From assembly GCF_905479755.1 (NCBI RefSeq), contig NZ_CAJQNT010000004.1, positions 1-64,000 of the forward strand: 64,000 bases of DNA, read 5' to 3'. The stretch's first letter is position 1, and each line of letters opens with the position of its first letter. The notes below the pieces were generated by a model. That model was not told where the DNA came from. It was given only the letters and a program-made list of their open reading frames with translations, and made no database searches. This stretch comes from an uncultured Schumannella sp. GTDB lineage: Bacteria > Actinomycetota > Actinomycetes > Actinomycetales > Microbacteriaceae. Positions 38,015 to 45,929 of the stretch are shown one piece after another. The translations under genes and the position numbers were made by a program.

Positions 38015-38485
38015 CTACCAGCGGTAGTGCGCGAAGGCCTTGTTCGCTTCGGCCATCTTGTGAGTGTCTTCGCGGCGCTTGACGGCCGCGCCGAGACCAT
38101 TCGACGCGTCGAGGATCTCGTTGGTCAGGCGCTCGGTCATCGTCTTTTCACGACGCGACTTGGCGTAGCTGGTCAACCAGCGCAGCGCGAGAGTGTTCGC
38201 GCGGTGCGGCTTGACCTCGACCGGAACCTGGTACGTCGATCCACCGACACGACGGCTCTTGACCTCGAGGGTCGGGCGCACGTTGTCGAGCGCCTTCTTG
38301 AGAACCTGGACGGCATCCTGACCGGACTTCTGAGCGACACCGTCGAGCGCGCCGTACACGATGCGCTGAGCGAGGTCCTTCTTTCCGTCGAGGAGGATCT
38401 TGTTGACGAGCTGGCTGACGACCTGCGCGCCGTACACCGGATCGGCGACGACGGGACGCTTCGGGGCGGGACCCTTACGAGGCAT
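38015..38485 (-). CDS. rpsG: Small subunit ribosomal protein uS7
   Basis: A 156-residue S7 that organises the 30S head and contacts the E-site tRNA. It begins [19 protein letters not shown] and contains [46 protein letters not shown] and [15 protein letters not shown]. Its ATG shares a base with the rpsL stop. Confidence 0.98.
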   Translation of the reverse strand: MPRKGPAPKRPVVADPVYGAQVVSQLVNKILLDGKKDLAQRIVYGALDGVAQKSGQDAVQVLKKALDNVRPTLEVKSRRVGGSTYQVPVEVKPHRANTLALRWLTSYAKSRREKTMTERLTNEILDASNGLGAAVKRREDTHKMAEANKAFAHYRW

Positions 38486-38859
38486 TACTTCTTGTCCTTC
38501 TTCGCGCCGTAGCGGCTACGCGCCTGCTGACGGTTCTTGACGGCCTGGGTGTCGAGCGCGCCGCGCACGATCTTGTAGCGCACGCCGGGGAGGTCCTTCA
38601 CACGACCGCCGCGGACGAGCACCATCGAGTGCTCCTGCAGGTTGTGGCCCTCGCCGGGAATGTAGGCGGTGACCTCGGTGCCGTTGGAAAGCTTGACGCG
38701 AGCGACCTTGCGAAGCGCCGAGTTCGGCTTCTTCGGGGTGGTCGTGTAGACGCGGGTGCAAACCCCGCGCTGCTGGGGATTGGCCTTCAGCGCCGGCGCC
38801 TTGGTCTTGACGACCTTCGGCGTCCGGCCCTTGCGGACCAGCTGTTGAATGGTGGGCAA
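38485..38859 (-). CDS. rpsL: Small subunit ribosomal protein uS12
   Basis: A 124-residue S12 of the decoding centre. It has [35 protein letters not shown] and [33 protein letters not shown]. Lysines at the two streptomycin-resistance positions (K43 and K88 in E. coli numbering) are wild type. The start is TTG (38857-38859) with GAGGAG upstream. It heads the rpsL-rpsG-fusA-tuf unit. Confidence 0.97.
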   Translation of the reverse strand: MPTIQQLVRKGRTPKVVKTKAPALKANPQQRGVCTRVYTTTPKKPNSALRKVARVKLSNGTEVTAYIPGEGHNLQEHSMVLVRGGRVKDLPGVRYKIVRGALDTQAVKNRQQARSRYGAKKDKK

Positions 38860-39046
38860 AAGTGCTCCTCAATAATCGCTGCACGGTGACAGCGGCTGAT
38901 GGGTGGTAAATCGTCCATCGGGATCCATCCGCAACCCGGAACCGACTCGCGTGTGTGTGATGGATATGCCGTGGGGGCCACCCGCGTCGAATCTCTTCGA
39001 CGGGCGTGACCCTCGTGGTGTGCTCGACTCATCCGACCCCCGCCTC

Positions 39047-39064
39047 GCGCAACCGCAGTTGCGC
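39047..39064 (-). other. Perfect hairpin in the rpsL mRNA leader
   Basis: GCGCAAC-CGCA-GTTGCGC: 7-bp arms and a 4-nt loop, about 35-50 nt downstream of the predicted transcription start. Confidence 0.6.
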
Positions 39065-39104
39065 AGACACGGGGAATCGTGTGCACAGAGCACACACGCA
39101 CTCG

Positions 39105-39133
39105 ATGATAGTCGGGTGAGTAATGCGGCGCAA
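39105..39133 (-). promoter_or_regulatory. Candidate str (rpsL) operon promoter
   Basis: Minus-strand -35 TTGCGC (39128-39133), a 17-bp spacer and -10 TATCAT (39105-39110). The -10 is good; the -35 keeps only the TTG. Confidence 0.5.
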
Positions 39134-39165
39134 TGTCGCGCCGGACTTCGCGCCGCCTCCCCCGA

Positions 39166-39870
39166 CTATGGCGTGGGCGTCGGGGACGGCGTCGCCGTCG
39201 CGCTTTCGGTCGGCTCCGGGGCGGGCGTCTCCTCGACCTTCGGCGCGTCCGGATCATAGCTCGGATCGTGCATGACGAAGATGTAGGCCGTGATCGTGCC
39301 GCTGGGAGCGCCCGAGTAGCCGCCGACGAACGCGACGTTCGTGACCAGGATCACGCGCGTGCTCCGCTGGAGCGCGCCGACGAAGTCCACCACCTCGTTC
39401 GGCTTGTTCTGCAAGGTGATGCTGACCGGCACGACGTACAGCGCTTCGGCGGCACGTCCGGTCAGCGCGGGAGCCGCCGCGGCCGACCCCTCCGGGATCG
39501 TGACGGCGCTGCCGTCGTCGTTGGTCCCGTAGAGCCGAGGCTGACCCGTGGTGATCCCCGTGATCAGCACCTCGACATCGTCCGCCGTTCGCGAGAGCTG
39601 GGCGTAGAAGGCCTCGATATCGGAGCTCGCGGGCAGCGTCTCGCGCAGCTCCTCGAGCTCCAGACGGTACTCATCCACGTTGTCGAACTTCGCGCGCAGC
39701 TCCACGAGCGTCGCCTCTTGCGCCAGATTCGTCGCCTCGGCCGCCTCGCGCTGCTCGTCGGCGTCGCGTGCGACCGCCAGCAGCGGAGCGACGCCGAGCA
39801 ACCAGCCGAGACCCAGCACGGCGACGATGATCACGGCGGTCATCAACCCCCAGAGTCGTTGGGCATTCAC
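39166..39870 (-). CDS. pilO: Type IV pilus inner-membrane alignment protein, PilO-like
   Basis: A 234-residue bitopic protein: a short cytoplasmic N-terminus, one membrane helix (about 9-30) and a predicted coiled coil (about 35-80). A ferredoxin-like domain follows (about 80-205), as in PilO. It ends in a Pro/Thr-rich tail (PKVEETPAPEPTESATATPS) that PilO of Gram-negative bacteria does not have. PilO and PilN form the scaffold linking PilM to the pilus machine. Sequence identity to known PilO is not obvious; the call rests on architecture and position as last gene of pilM-pilN-pilO. It overlaps pilN by 4 nt. Confidence 0.75.
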   Translation of the reverse strand: MNAQRLWGLMTAVIIVAVLGLGWLLGVAPLLAVARDADEQREAAEATNLAQEATLVELRAKFDNVDEYRLELEELRETLPASSDIEAFYAQLSRTADDVEVLITGITTGQPRLYGTNDDGSAVTIPEGSAAAAPALTGRAAEALYVVPVSITLQNKPNEVVDFVGALQRSTRVILVTNVAFVGGYSGAPSGTITAYIFVMHDPSYDPDAPKVEETPAPEPTESATATPSPTPTP

Positions 39871-40625
39871 GGTGTCGCCTCCTCGGTCGGTTCGGCAGAC
39901 GGATCCTCGGAACCGTCGGTCTCCTCGGTTTCCTCGGTCGCGTCGCCGTCGGCCGACTCCTCGTCCGTGGTTTCCGCGAAACGGTGCGTCAACGCCTCAG
40001 CGTTCAGCGTCACCACGACACTGGTCATGTACACGTGGTCCCCGTCGTCGTACTCGGTGCTCGCAATCCACGACGAGGCGTAGCCGGTCATCGTGTGCAG
40101 CCGATCGGCGATCTCCGCGGCGGTGATGATTTTCTTCGACTGGACAACGACCGAGACCGAGATCAGTCCGTCAACGTTGTCGATGTCGGTGGTCGTCGCG
40201 ACGATCCCGTCCCACGGCGCCGGCGCCGCGATGACGCCCGCGTCGATGCTCGACTCCGAGGCGAGTCGCCGGGAGACCTCGGAGTAGATACTGGCCCAGT
40301 CCGCTTCGGTCGCCGTCACCACCAGCTGCGCCGCCTTGGTCGCCTCGACGAGGTCGGCAACCGCCGCCGCCTCCGCGTAGGTCAACTGCTCCGCCAGCAA
40401 CGCGTCCGTCTTCGCCTGCGCGTCCGCGAGCGCGACCTGAGAGGCCACCGATTGCGTGAACGCGAAGGTCACCCCGCCCGCGACCACCACGACGGCGAGC
40501 ACCATGAGCAGGACCATGATCCGCCGCGACTCCCGCACCTTGGCGCGTTCGCGCACCATCGGGGGAAGGAGCTGAACGCTCGGCTCACCGGAAAGCACCA
40601 GCTTCTTGTTCGTCGTGCCGCTCAT
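39867..40625 (-). CDS. pilN: Type IV pilus inner-membrane protein, PilN-like
   Basis: A 252-residue bitopic protein. Its cytoplasmic N-terminus holds VQLLPPMVRERAKVRE, matching the NLLP-type motif with which PilN binds PilM. A membrane helix (about 36-60), a coiled coil (60-115) and a globular region follow. The last 35 residues are Glu/Thr/Asp-rich (TEETDGSEDPSAEPTEEATP). Such a tail and that of PilO may reach into the thick wall; this is inference. It overlaps pilM and pilO by 4 nt each. Confidence 0.8.
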   Translation of the reverse strand: MSGTTNKKLVLSGEPSVQLLPPMVRERAKVRESRRIMVLLMVLAVVVVAGGVTFAFTQSVASQVALADAQAKTDALLAEQLTYAEAAAVADLVEATKAAQLVVTATEADWASIYSEVSRRLASESSIDAGVIAAPAPWDGIVATTTDIDNVDGLISVSVVVQSKKIITAAEIADRLHTMTGYASSWIASTEYDDGDHVYMTSVVVTLNAEALTHRFAETTDEESADGDATEETEETDGSEDPSAEPTEEATP

Positions 40626-41665
40626 CGGTGACTCCCTCGTGCCAGACCGAACGCGACGACGAAGCGGTCGTTCTCGGCGGCCGTGCGCCGCTCACGCACC
40701 TTCGACGCCACCCGCTCCAACGGTTCGGCGAGCGCGACCGGCAGCCCGGTGAGGTCAGCGAGCGCGTTCGGGACGCCGGACATCAGCGCTCCGCCGCCCG
40801 ACAGCAGGATTCGGCTGACCGGCTCGTTCGGCTTCGCGTTGGCGTAATAGCTCAAGGTGTTGCGCACGCTCGACAGCAGCTCCCCCACGACCTCGTAGAT
40901 GATCTCGATGGCGGGCCGGTCCTCGGGACGCAGCATGGCCGCACCCATCCCCAGGGATCGCTTGGTCTGCTCGGCGCGTTCCGGCGCCCACTGCAGTCGG
41001 GTCGCGAGCGCACGGGTGATGTCGTCGGCGCCGTTCGGAATGATGCGCACGAACTGCGGCACCCCATCCTCGACCACCACGACGTTGGTCGTGTTCGCGC
41101 CGAGCGAGACCACGACTTCGCGCCCTCGCGAGGTGCGCTGCGGCGTCATCGCCCGCACCAGCGCGAAGGGAATGAGATCAACGTGGATCGGGTCGAGTCC
41201 GGCGCTGATCGCGGCCGTCACGTTAGCGTTCACGGCCTCTTTGACCGCTGCGACGAGCAGCCCGGACACCTCGGCATTGGACTCCGACTCCGACTCCGCG
41301 ATCGGGTAGTAATCGAGGACGGCCTCGGCGACCGGCACCGGCAGCAGATCCTGGACGAGGAACGGTAGCGACTCGCGGATCTGGTCCAACGGCGCCCGCG
41401 GGACCACGAGGTCACGCGCGAACACGCGCGTACCGCCGATTCCGAGGATCACCCGCTTCGAGCTAAACCGACCGGTGGCCCACAGCCGGCGGAGCGCGGT
41501 CGCGACCGTCGCGACCTCGATCACTTCGCCGCGCCGCACCGAGGTGTCGGGCACCGGGACTTCATGCGCGCGCACCAGCACGGGCTTCGCGGTGTCGAAG
41601 TCCCGCACCTCGACGGCGCGAATCGACGCACTGCCGATGTCGACGCCGACCACTGTGCCACTCAT
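40622..41665 (-). CDS. pilM: Type IV pilus actin-like assembly protein PilM
   Basis: A 347-residue actin-fold ATPase. Phosphate-1 motif GVDIGSASIRAVEVRD starts the protein; VVSLGANTTNVVVVEDGVPQFVRIIP corresponds to phosphate 2, and ILLSGGGALMSGVPNALADLTGLPV to the adenosine motif. PilM is a cytoplasmic ring component that binds PilN and PilB. It lies 25 nt after pilD and overlaps pilN by 4 nt. Confidence 0.92.
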   Translation of the reverse strand: MSGTVVGVDIGSASIRAVEVRDFDTAKPVLVRAHEVPVPDTSVRRGEVIEVATVATALRRLWATGRFSSKRVILGIGGTRVFARDLVVPRAPLDQIRESLPFLVQDLLPVPVAEAVLDYYPIAESESESNAEVSGLLVAAVKEAVNANVTAAISAGLDPIHVDLIPFALVRAMTPQRTSRGREVVVSLGANTTNVVVVEDGVPQFVRIIPNGADDITRALATRLQWAPERAEQTKRSLGMGAAMLRPEDRPAIEIIYEVVGELLSSVRNTLSYYANAKPNEPVSRILLSGGGALMSGVPNALADLTGLPVALAEPLERVASKVRERRTAAENDRFVVAFGLARGSHR

Positions 41666-41690
41666 CGCTGTCTCCCTGTGTTTCGTCGCT

Positions 41691-42512
41691 CTAGAGCGCT
41701 AGTCCGAATAGTCCGAGGTAGCCATGGAAGATCGCGGGACCACCGAGGATTCCCACCCACGCACCGAGGAGCATCCACGGCCCGAACGCTATCGCAGCCT
41801 TGCGCCCGCGCCCGGCCAACATGAGCGCAATGCCGAAGATGCCACCGGCGAGGAACCCCGCGACGATGCCGACGCCGAGAGTCGGCCAGCCGAGGAAGCC
41901 CAAGAACAGGCCCAGGGCGCCCGCGAGTTTGACATCGCCGAAGCCCATTCCGCCGGGCCAGGCGAGCGCGAGCGCGAAGTACAGGCCACCCCAGATCACG
42001 AGCCCCAGCCCGGCAGTGGCCAGCGCGCCCCAGTCGCCCCTCAGCGCCGCGACCGTCGTGAGCAGAAGCCCGCCGACGGCGTAGGCCGGCAACACCAGCA
42101 CATTCGGGAGGCGTCGGGTGTCGAGATCGATGAGCGCCAAGGCAATGCTGATCGCCGCAAGATAGAGATAGGCAATGAACTGCACGATCCCTGCGGCGAG
42201 CGCGGCCGGCGAGGTCGCGTCGACGATGTCGGGGGCGAAGACCCACGCCACGACGGCGAAGAACACCGCGGTCGCGAGTTCGACGAGCGGGTAGCGCGGC
42301 GAGATCGCCGCCTGGCAGTCGCGACACCGACCGCGGAGCACCAGCCAGGAGACGACGGGGATGTTGTCGTACGGCCGAATCGCGTGACCGCACGCGCCGC
42401 ACGCGCTCGGCGGCGACACGATGGACCGACGGGCCGGCACGCGATAGACGACGACATTCAGGAACGATCCGATCAGCGCCCCGAACGCACCTGCCACGAG
42501 CGAGATCGTCAA
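41691..42512 (-). CDS. pilD: Prepilin peptidase / N-methyltransferase (A24 family)
   Basis: A 273-residue polytopic aspartic protease that cleaves prepilins after Gly and methylates the new N-terminus. The cytoplasmic loop has two CxxC pairs (Cys38/Cys41 and Cys63/Cys66) after SFLNVVVYRVP. The catalytic aspartates are in LIDLDTRRLPN and GFGDVKLAGALG. It has about eight membrane helices. The start is TTG at 42512, overlapping the stop of the PilX-like gene (TTGA). Its substrates are encoded immediately upstream. Confidence 0.95.
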   Translation of the reverse strand: MTISLVAGAFGALIGSFLNVVVYRVPARRSIVSPPSACGACGHAIRPYDNIPVVSWLVLRGRCRDCQAAISPRYPLVELATAVFFAVVAWVFAPDIVDATSPAALAAGIVQFIAYLYLAAISIALALIDLDTRRLPNVLVLPAYAVGGLLLTTVAALRGDWGALATAGLGLVIWGGLYFALALAWPGGMGFGDVKLAGALGLFLGFLGWPTLGVGIVAGFLAGGIFGIALMLAGRGRKAAIAFGPWMLLGAWVGILGGPAIFHGYLGLFGLAL

Positions 42513-44284
42513 TTGCCGACGCTCACGTTTCGAGACGAGACCACGGTGCGATCGAGTTCAGTCGCGGAGACGGTCGTCTCTTGGCCCGTGTTCAAGTCGA
42601 CGCCGGGAAGCCCGACCGCGACGTATCCGAGGGTCGCCCCTCCGGAGATCCCCGCCTGGCCCGAGAACACCTGGCCCCGGAAGGTCGTGCTGGACCCGAG
42701 CGACACGTCGCACGGGGTGTACATCATGACGCTCAGGTTGGTGCTGAAGCTGAACCCGCCGGAGATGCTGTACGAGTTGTTGCCGCTCGTGCACGTGGGC
42801 TGATCGTTGTCGGTCTCGTCGGGAGTGACCAACCACAGCCGCTTGGCGCTGCTCGCGGTGAACCCGCCGCCGCCGCTCAGGCTCAGCTTGTTGGTGAAAA
42901 TCGCGGTGTCGGCCGTCAGGGTCACCACGTCGCTTCCCCCGATCGAGATGCCCTTCGAGCACCCGAGCGCGTTGATGAGGACCTTGCTGCCGGCGGCGCT
43001 GTTGATCGCGGAAACCACCTGAGAGTACGAGCACGACGATCCCGTGATGGTCTTGACGGTGAAGCCGTCCCACTCGCTCGGGTCGTAGTCGAAGTCAACC
43101 CAGTCGGGCACGAGCGGCGCCGTGGGCGCCGACGGATTCGTCGCGTACGGGCTCGAGTTCGCCGAGCTCGAGGCCACCGTCGTGGTGCCGCCGACGAGGC
43201 CGCTCGAGTTCCTCGGCTGCGACAGCGACGCCGTACGAAGGTTCTTCTCGATCTTCGAACCCCAGTCGAGGGTGGTCGCACCGTAGACCCAGGCGTGGCC
43301 CTTCACGAGGCCGCCACTCTTGAACGTCAGCGTGCCCGCGGTGAGGTTGCCGCCGACCGTTCCCGAGTTCTTGAAGTTCGCGAGGCCGGTGACCTGCACA
43401 TTTCCGGCGACGGTGCCGCCGTTGGAGAAGTCGATGCTTGCCGCCGAGACGTTGCCGCCGACCGTCGCTCCGCCCGACATGCTGACGTCGTTGGTGACCC
43501 ACACGCTCCCGCCGACCGAACTACCTCCCGTGATCGAGATGGCGGTCGCCACGGCGTTGCCGCCGATGTCTGGGCCACCCGGCATGGTGATGACGCCGGT
43601 CGCCCACGCATTCCCCGTGATCAGGCATCCGCCGGCGACTTTCAGGTCACCGTTGGCGACGACGATATCGGTTTCGCCGTCGGCGCCACCCGTGCAGTCC
43701 ACGTCGCCGGTCTTGATCAAGATCGCGGGGTTCGAGCCGTCGACACCGACCAAGGAGCCGCCGCCGGAGAACCCGGTCGCGCTGAACGCGTAGACGGCCG
43801 GCCCGGTCGCGTTGATCTGGGCCGACGTCGTCGCGTTCGACAGCACCACTTCGAGATGGCTGGAGTCGTGAGCCGAGTTGCCCGCGACGCCTTCGGCCGA
43901 GGCATACCCCGTCGAGAGGATGCGCACCTGAGTGGTGAGGCTCGCCGGGCATCCTCGCGTCCAGCCGGAGCCGAGCGGCACCCAGATCGTCGCCAGGTAG
44001 CTCGGAGTCGCGCCCGACGCACTCGCGTACTGGTTGCCCGAGGCGGAGCAGGTGCCAGCGACCAGACCGGCCCTCGCCGCGGCGACGCCCGCCTCCGCGG
44101 CCGCCTGCGACTGGACGTTGGCTCGGGCGCTCGACGTCACGCCGGTCGCCGTCACCACCGAGCTGGCAACAAGCGTCGACAGCAGCAACGACACGGCGAG
44201 CAGCGCCATCACGGACGCCATCGCCGCGCCGCGCTCCTCATCGCGCCACGCGGCCAGCCGAGAATTCACACGAGTCAAAAGCAT
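42509..44284 (-). CDS. PilX-like pilus protein with large beta-helix, polymer-forming-type domain
   Basis: A 591-residue protein. The N-terminus is PilX-like: a short basic segment, ERGAAM, one long hydrophobic helix (about 22-46) and AAAEAGVAAARAGL, the pattern of PilX N-terminal domains of minor pilus components. Residues about 190-345 are dominated by Gly/Thr/Val repeats roughly every 18 residues (SSVGGSVWV, ATVGGNVSA, GTVAGNVQV, GTVGGNLTA), which predict a right- or left-handed beta-helix like bactofilins. A Ser/Thr-rich C-terminal part (about 350-591) has three or four cysteines that could form disulfides outside the cell. It could be a tip adhesin; that is inference. It overlaps pilW-like by 10 nt and pilD by 3 nt. 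Confidence 0.7.
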   Translation of the reverse strand: MLLTRVNSRLAAWRDEERGAAMASVMALLAVSLLLSTLVASSVVTATGVTSSARANVQSQAAAEAGVAAARAGLVAGTCSASGNQYASASGATPSYLATIWVPLGSGWTRGCPASLTTQVRILSTGYASAEGVAGNSAHDSSHLEVVLSNATTSAQINATGPAVYAFSATGFSGGGSLVGVDGSNPAILIKTGDVDCTGGADGETDIVVANGDLKVAGGCLITGNAWATGVITMPGGPDIGGNAVATAISITGGSSVGGSVWVTNDVSMSGGATVGGNVSAASIDFSNGGTVAGNVQVTGLANFKNSGTVGGNLTAGTLTFKSGGLVKGHAWVYGATTLDWGSKIEKNLRTASLSQPRNSSGLVGGTTTVASSSANSSPYATNPSAPTAPLVPDWVDFDYDPSEWDGFTVKTITGSSCSYSQVVSAINSAAGSKVLINALGCSKGISIGGSDVVTLTADTAIFTNKLSLSGGGGFTASSAKRLWLVTPDETDNDQPTCTSGNNSYSISGGFSFSTNLSVMMYTPCDVSLGSSTTFRGQVFSGQAGISGGATLGYVAVGLPGVDLNTGQETTVSATELDRTVVSSRNVSVGN

Positions 44285-44844
44285 GATGCGTCCTCCGATA
44301 CACCCAGCAGCGATGTCGTCGTGAAGTCCATCTGAACGGGACTTGTCCCCGTCACGGCAACGAGAAAACCGACCTCAACGCTGGATCCGGATCGCGTGAA
44401 CACCGTGCTCCCCGAGCTCGGCGTCACGCCGTCGACCAACAGCGTCCAACTGGCGAGCTCTGCGGCATCGGGAACCGTGATCTTGGTCCCGTCCGCGGTC
44501 TGGGTCATCCAGATCTTGCCGCCATCAGAGCTCGAGTAGAACCAACCCCGGCAGTGCCACGTGAGCGTGGTGCCCGCGCCAGCCACCTTGGCGACGAGCA
44601 GCTGATCGCTGCCGGACGCCTCCAGGTTCAGCGCCGAGGCGTTGCGCACCCCGGAGTCGATGCTGTCGGCGGTCGCCTGCGCCATGCTTGTCGCCGAGGT
44701 CGAGGTCGTCACCTGCGCCTGGGCGTTCGTGATGCTGATCATCACGCCGCCGAGCGCGAGAGAGACGAGCGAGAAGATAGCCGCTGCGGCGATCATCTCG
44801 GTCAGGGTGAAGCCGTCATCACGGCGAAGGCGGAGTCGGATCAT
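44275..44844 (-). CDS. Minor pilin, PilW-like (type IV prepilin N-terminus)
   Basis: A 189-residue prepilin. The leader is MIRLRLRRDDG, cleavage is predicted after Gly11, and the mature protein starts FTLTEMIAAAAIFSLVSLALGG with the required Glu5. A globular domain follows (about 50-189) with two cysteines. It probably helps start pilus assembly together with the PilV- and PilX-like proteins. Its start overlaps the end of the upstream prepilin gene by 4 nt. Confidence 0.85.
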   Translation of the reverse strand: MIRLRLRRDDGFTLTEMIAAAAIFSLVSLALGGVMISITNAQAQVTTSTSATSMAQATADSIDSGVRNASALNLEASGSDQLLVAKVAGAGTTLTWHCRGWFYSSSDGGKIWMTQTADGTKITVPDAAELASWTLLVDGVTPSSGSTVFTRSGSSVEVGFLVAVTGTSPVQMDFTTTSLLGVSEDASCF

Positions 44845-45272
44845 GTCGTCACGTACACCAGAGTCGCCGCCGAGACGACCGTCTCGCCGGAGTCCATGCG
44901 CGTCGCGGTCACGTTCGCCTTGACCGTCCCGACGGCGGACGTCGGACAGGCATCGATCACGGTGGTAATGCGGATCGTGACGCCGCGCGGGTCGACCGTG
45001 TCGGCCTCGCCGGCGAGCACCTGAACCGCGTCACAATACGGACCCGCATCTTGAACCAGAGCCAGTTGCTCGTTGACGAGCTGATTGGCGGTCGCGAGCG
45101 ACGTGTTCTCGGCGGAAAGTTTGAGTCCCTGCACGAGCAGGGGAATGAAGGCGAGCGAGAGCGCTGCCAACACGAACATCGAGACGACGATCTCCACCAG
45201 GCCGAAGCCCTGGTCGTCGCCGGTGGTGTTTCCGGTGCCGAGACGAGTCTCGGTGCGAGTTGCGTTGTCCAT
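44841..45272 (-). CDS. Minor pilin, PilV-like (type IV prepilin N-terminus)
   Basis: A 143-residue prepilin. A long leader ends GDDQG, and the mature N-terminus would be FGLVEIVVSMFVLAALSLAFIPLL with Glu5. The body resembles PilV: ENTSLATANQLVNEQLALVQDAG and a cysteine pair. The ATG at 45272 is preceded by a purine run (GAGGGGGG). It follows pilA after a terminator-like hairpin, so expression is probably lower than that of pilA. Confidence 0.82.
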   Translation of the reverse strand: MDNATRTETRLGTGNTTGDDQGFGLVEIVVSMFVLAALSLAFIPLLVQGLKLSAENTSLATANQLVNEQLALVQDAGPYCDAVQVLAGEADTVDPRGVTIRITTVIDACPTSAVGTVKANVTATRMDSGETVVSAATLVYVTT

Positions 45273-45307
45273 GCGATCGAGCCCCCCTCTCGGATCGTGA
45301 TGCTGAT

Positions 45308-45344
45308 GCTGTGGGGCGCCGGAGATCCTCCGACGCCCCACAGC
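45308..45344 (-). terminator. Hairpin after pilA (terminator or attenuator)
   Basis: Outer stem GCTGTGGGGCG / CGCCCCACAGC and inner stem CGGAG-ATC-CTCCG, 12 bp beyond the pilA stop codon. It probably stops most transcripts and makes pilA more abundant than the minor pilins. Confidence 0.82.
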
Positions 45345-45355
45345 GTGGTCGGGAC

Positions 45356-45778
45356 TTAGCCGACGGAGCACGCGGTGGTGCTCACCGCAGCGCTCTCAGA
45401 GATGTAGTACGTGGTGCCGGTGGCCGAGGCGGCCGAGATGCAGAAGTCCGACGAGGTCGAACCCGCGGTGATCGCGATCGTGCCGACACCGGACGACGCG
45501 ACGTAGCCGTAGGTGGCCAGATCGCCGGCAGCCGGCGTCGCGGCGCTCGGGTTCGCGGTGAAGTACGACACGAGCGCCACCTTGGCGACCCCGAGGTCCG
45601 ACTTCGCCGCGGCGTCCTTGGCCTGGTCCTGCTGACCGATGAACACCGGAACGGCGATCGCGGTCAGGATTCCGATGATGAGGACGACGACGAGGAGCTC
45701 GATGAGCGTGAAGCCCTTTTCGTCGTTCTTGATCGCGTCGCGCTTCGCGGCGATCGACTTGTGAATTGCAGACATCAT
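45356..45778 (-). CDS. pilA: Major type IV pilin PilA
   Basis: A 140-residue prepilin. The leader ends NDEKG, and the mature pilin starts FTLIELLVVVLIIGILTAIAVPVF with Glu5, a textbook class III signal. The alpha1 helix is followed by a small Ala/Thr/Ser-rich globular domain with two cysteines near the C-terminus (SDFCISAA and TTACSVG), likely a disulfide. Two adjacent ATGs are possible starts. A strong hairpin after it and a 150-bp region before it suggest its own promoter and level control. Confidence 0.93.
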   Translation of the reverse strand: MMSAIHKSIAAKRDAIKNDEKGFTLIELLVVVLIIGILTAIAVPVFIGQQDQAKDAAAKSDLGVAKVALVSYFTANPSAATPAAGDLATYGYVASSGVGTIAITAGSTSSDFCISAASATGTTYYISESAAVSTTACSVG

Positions 45779-45797
45779 TTCTTTGCCATCCTGTTCG

Positions 45798-45866
45798 AGT
45801 TATCGAGATTTGGATGGGCGGCCCCCCATGGTGCTTGACCCCCCACAACAATGTTCAGTTATCGAG
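45798..45866 (-). promoter_or_regulatory. Direct repeats AGTTATCGAG upstream of pilA
   Basis: The 10-bp sequence AGTTATCGAG occurs at 45798-45807 and again at 45857-45866 in the same orientation (CTCGATAACT on the pilA strand), 59 bp apart, in the 150-bp pilC-pilA gap. The spacing is between five and six helical turns. These could be binding sites for a regulator of pilin expression. No convincing -35/-10 pair was found. Confidence 0.4.
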
Positions 45867-45911
45867 TTCGCCTCCGGAATCCCGCGAACGGGGGGAGACT
45901 GGTCGAATCCC

Positions 45912-45929
45912 GGCCCCAGTACGGGGGCC
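45912..45929 (-). other. Hairpin at the end of pilC
   Basis: GGCCCC-AGTACG-GGGGCC touches the pilC stop codon (45929-45931). It could terminate or process the pilB-pilT-pilC transcript before pilA. Confidence 0.45.

Larger units (their letters stand above)
38860..39165 (-). other. Leader and promoter region of rpsL, no gene
   Basis: About 300 bp between pilO (39166) and rpsL. It holds the candidate str promoter at 39105-39133 and a perfect hairpin at 39047-39064, and gives a predicted mRNA leader of about 240 nt. No open frame with family features was seen, and no clear terminator for pilO. Confidence 0.6.
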
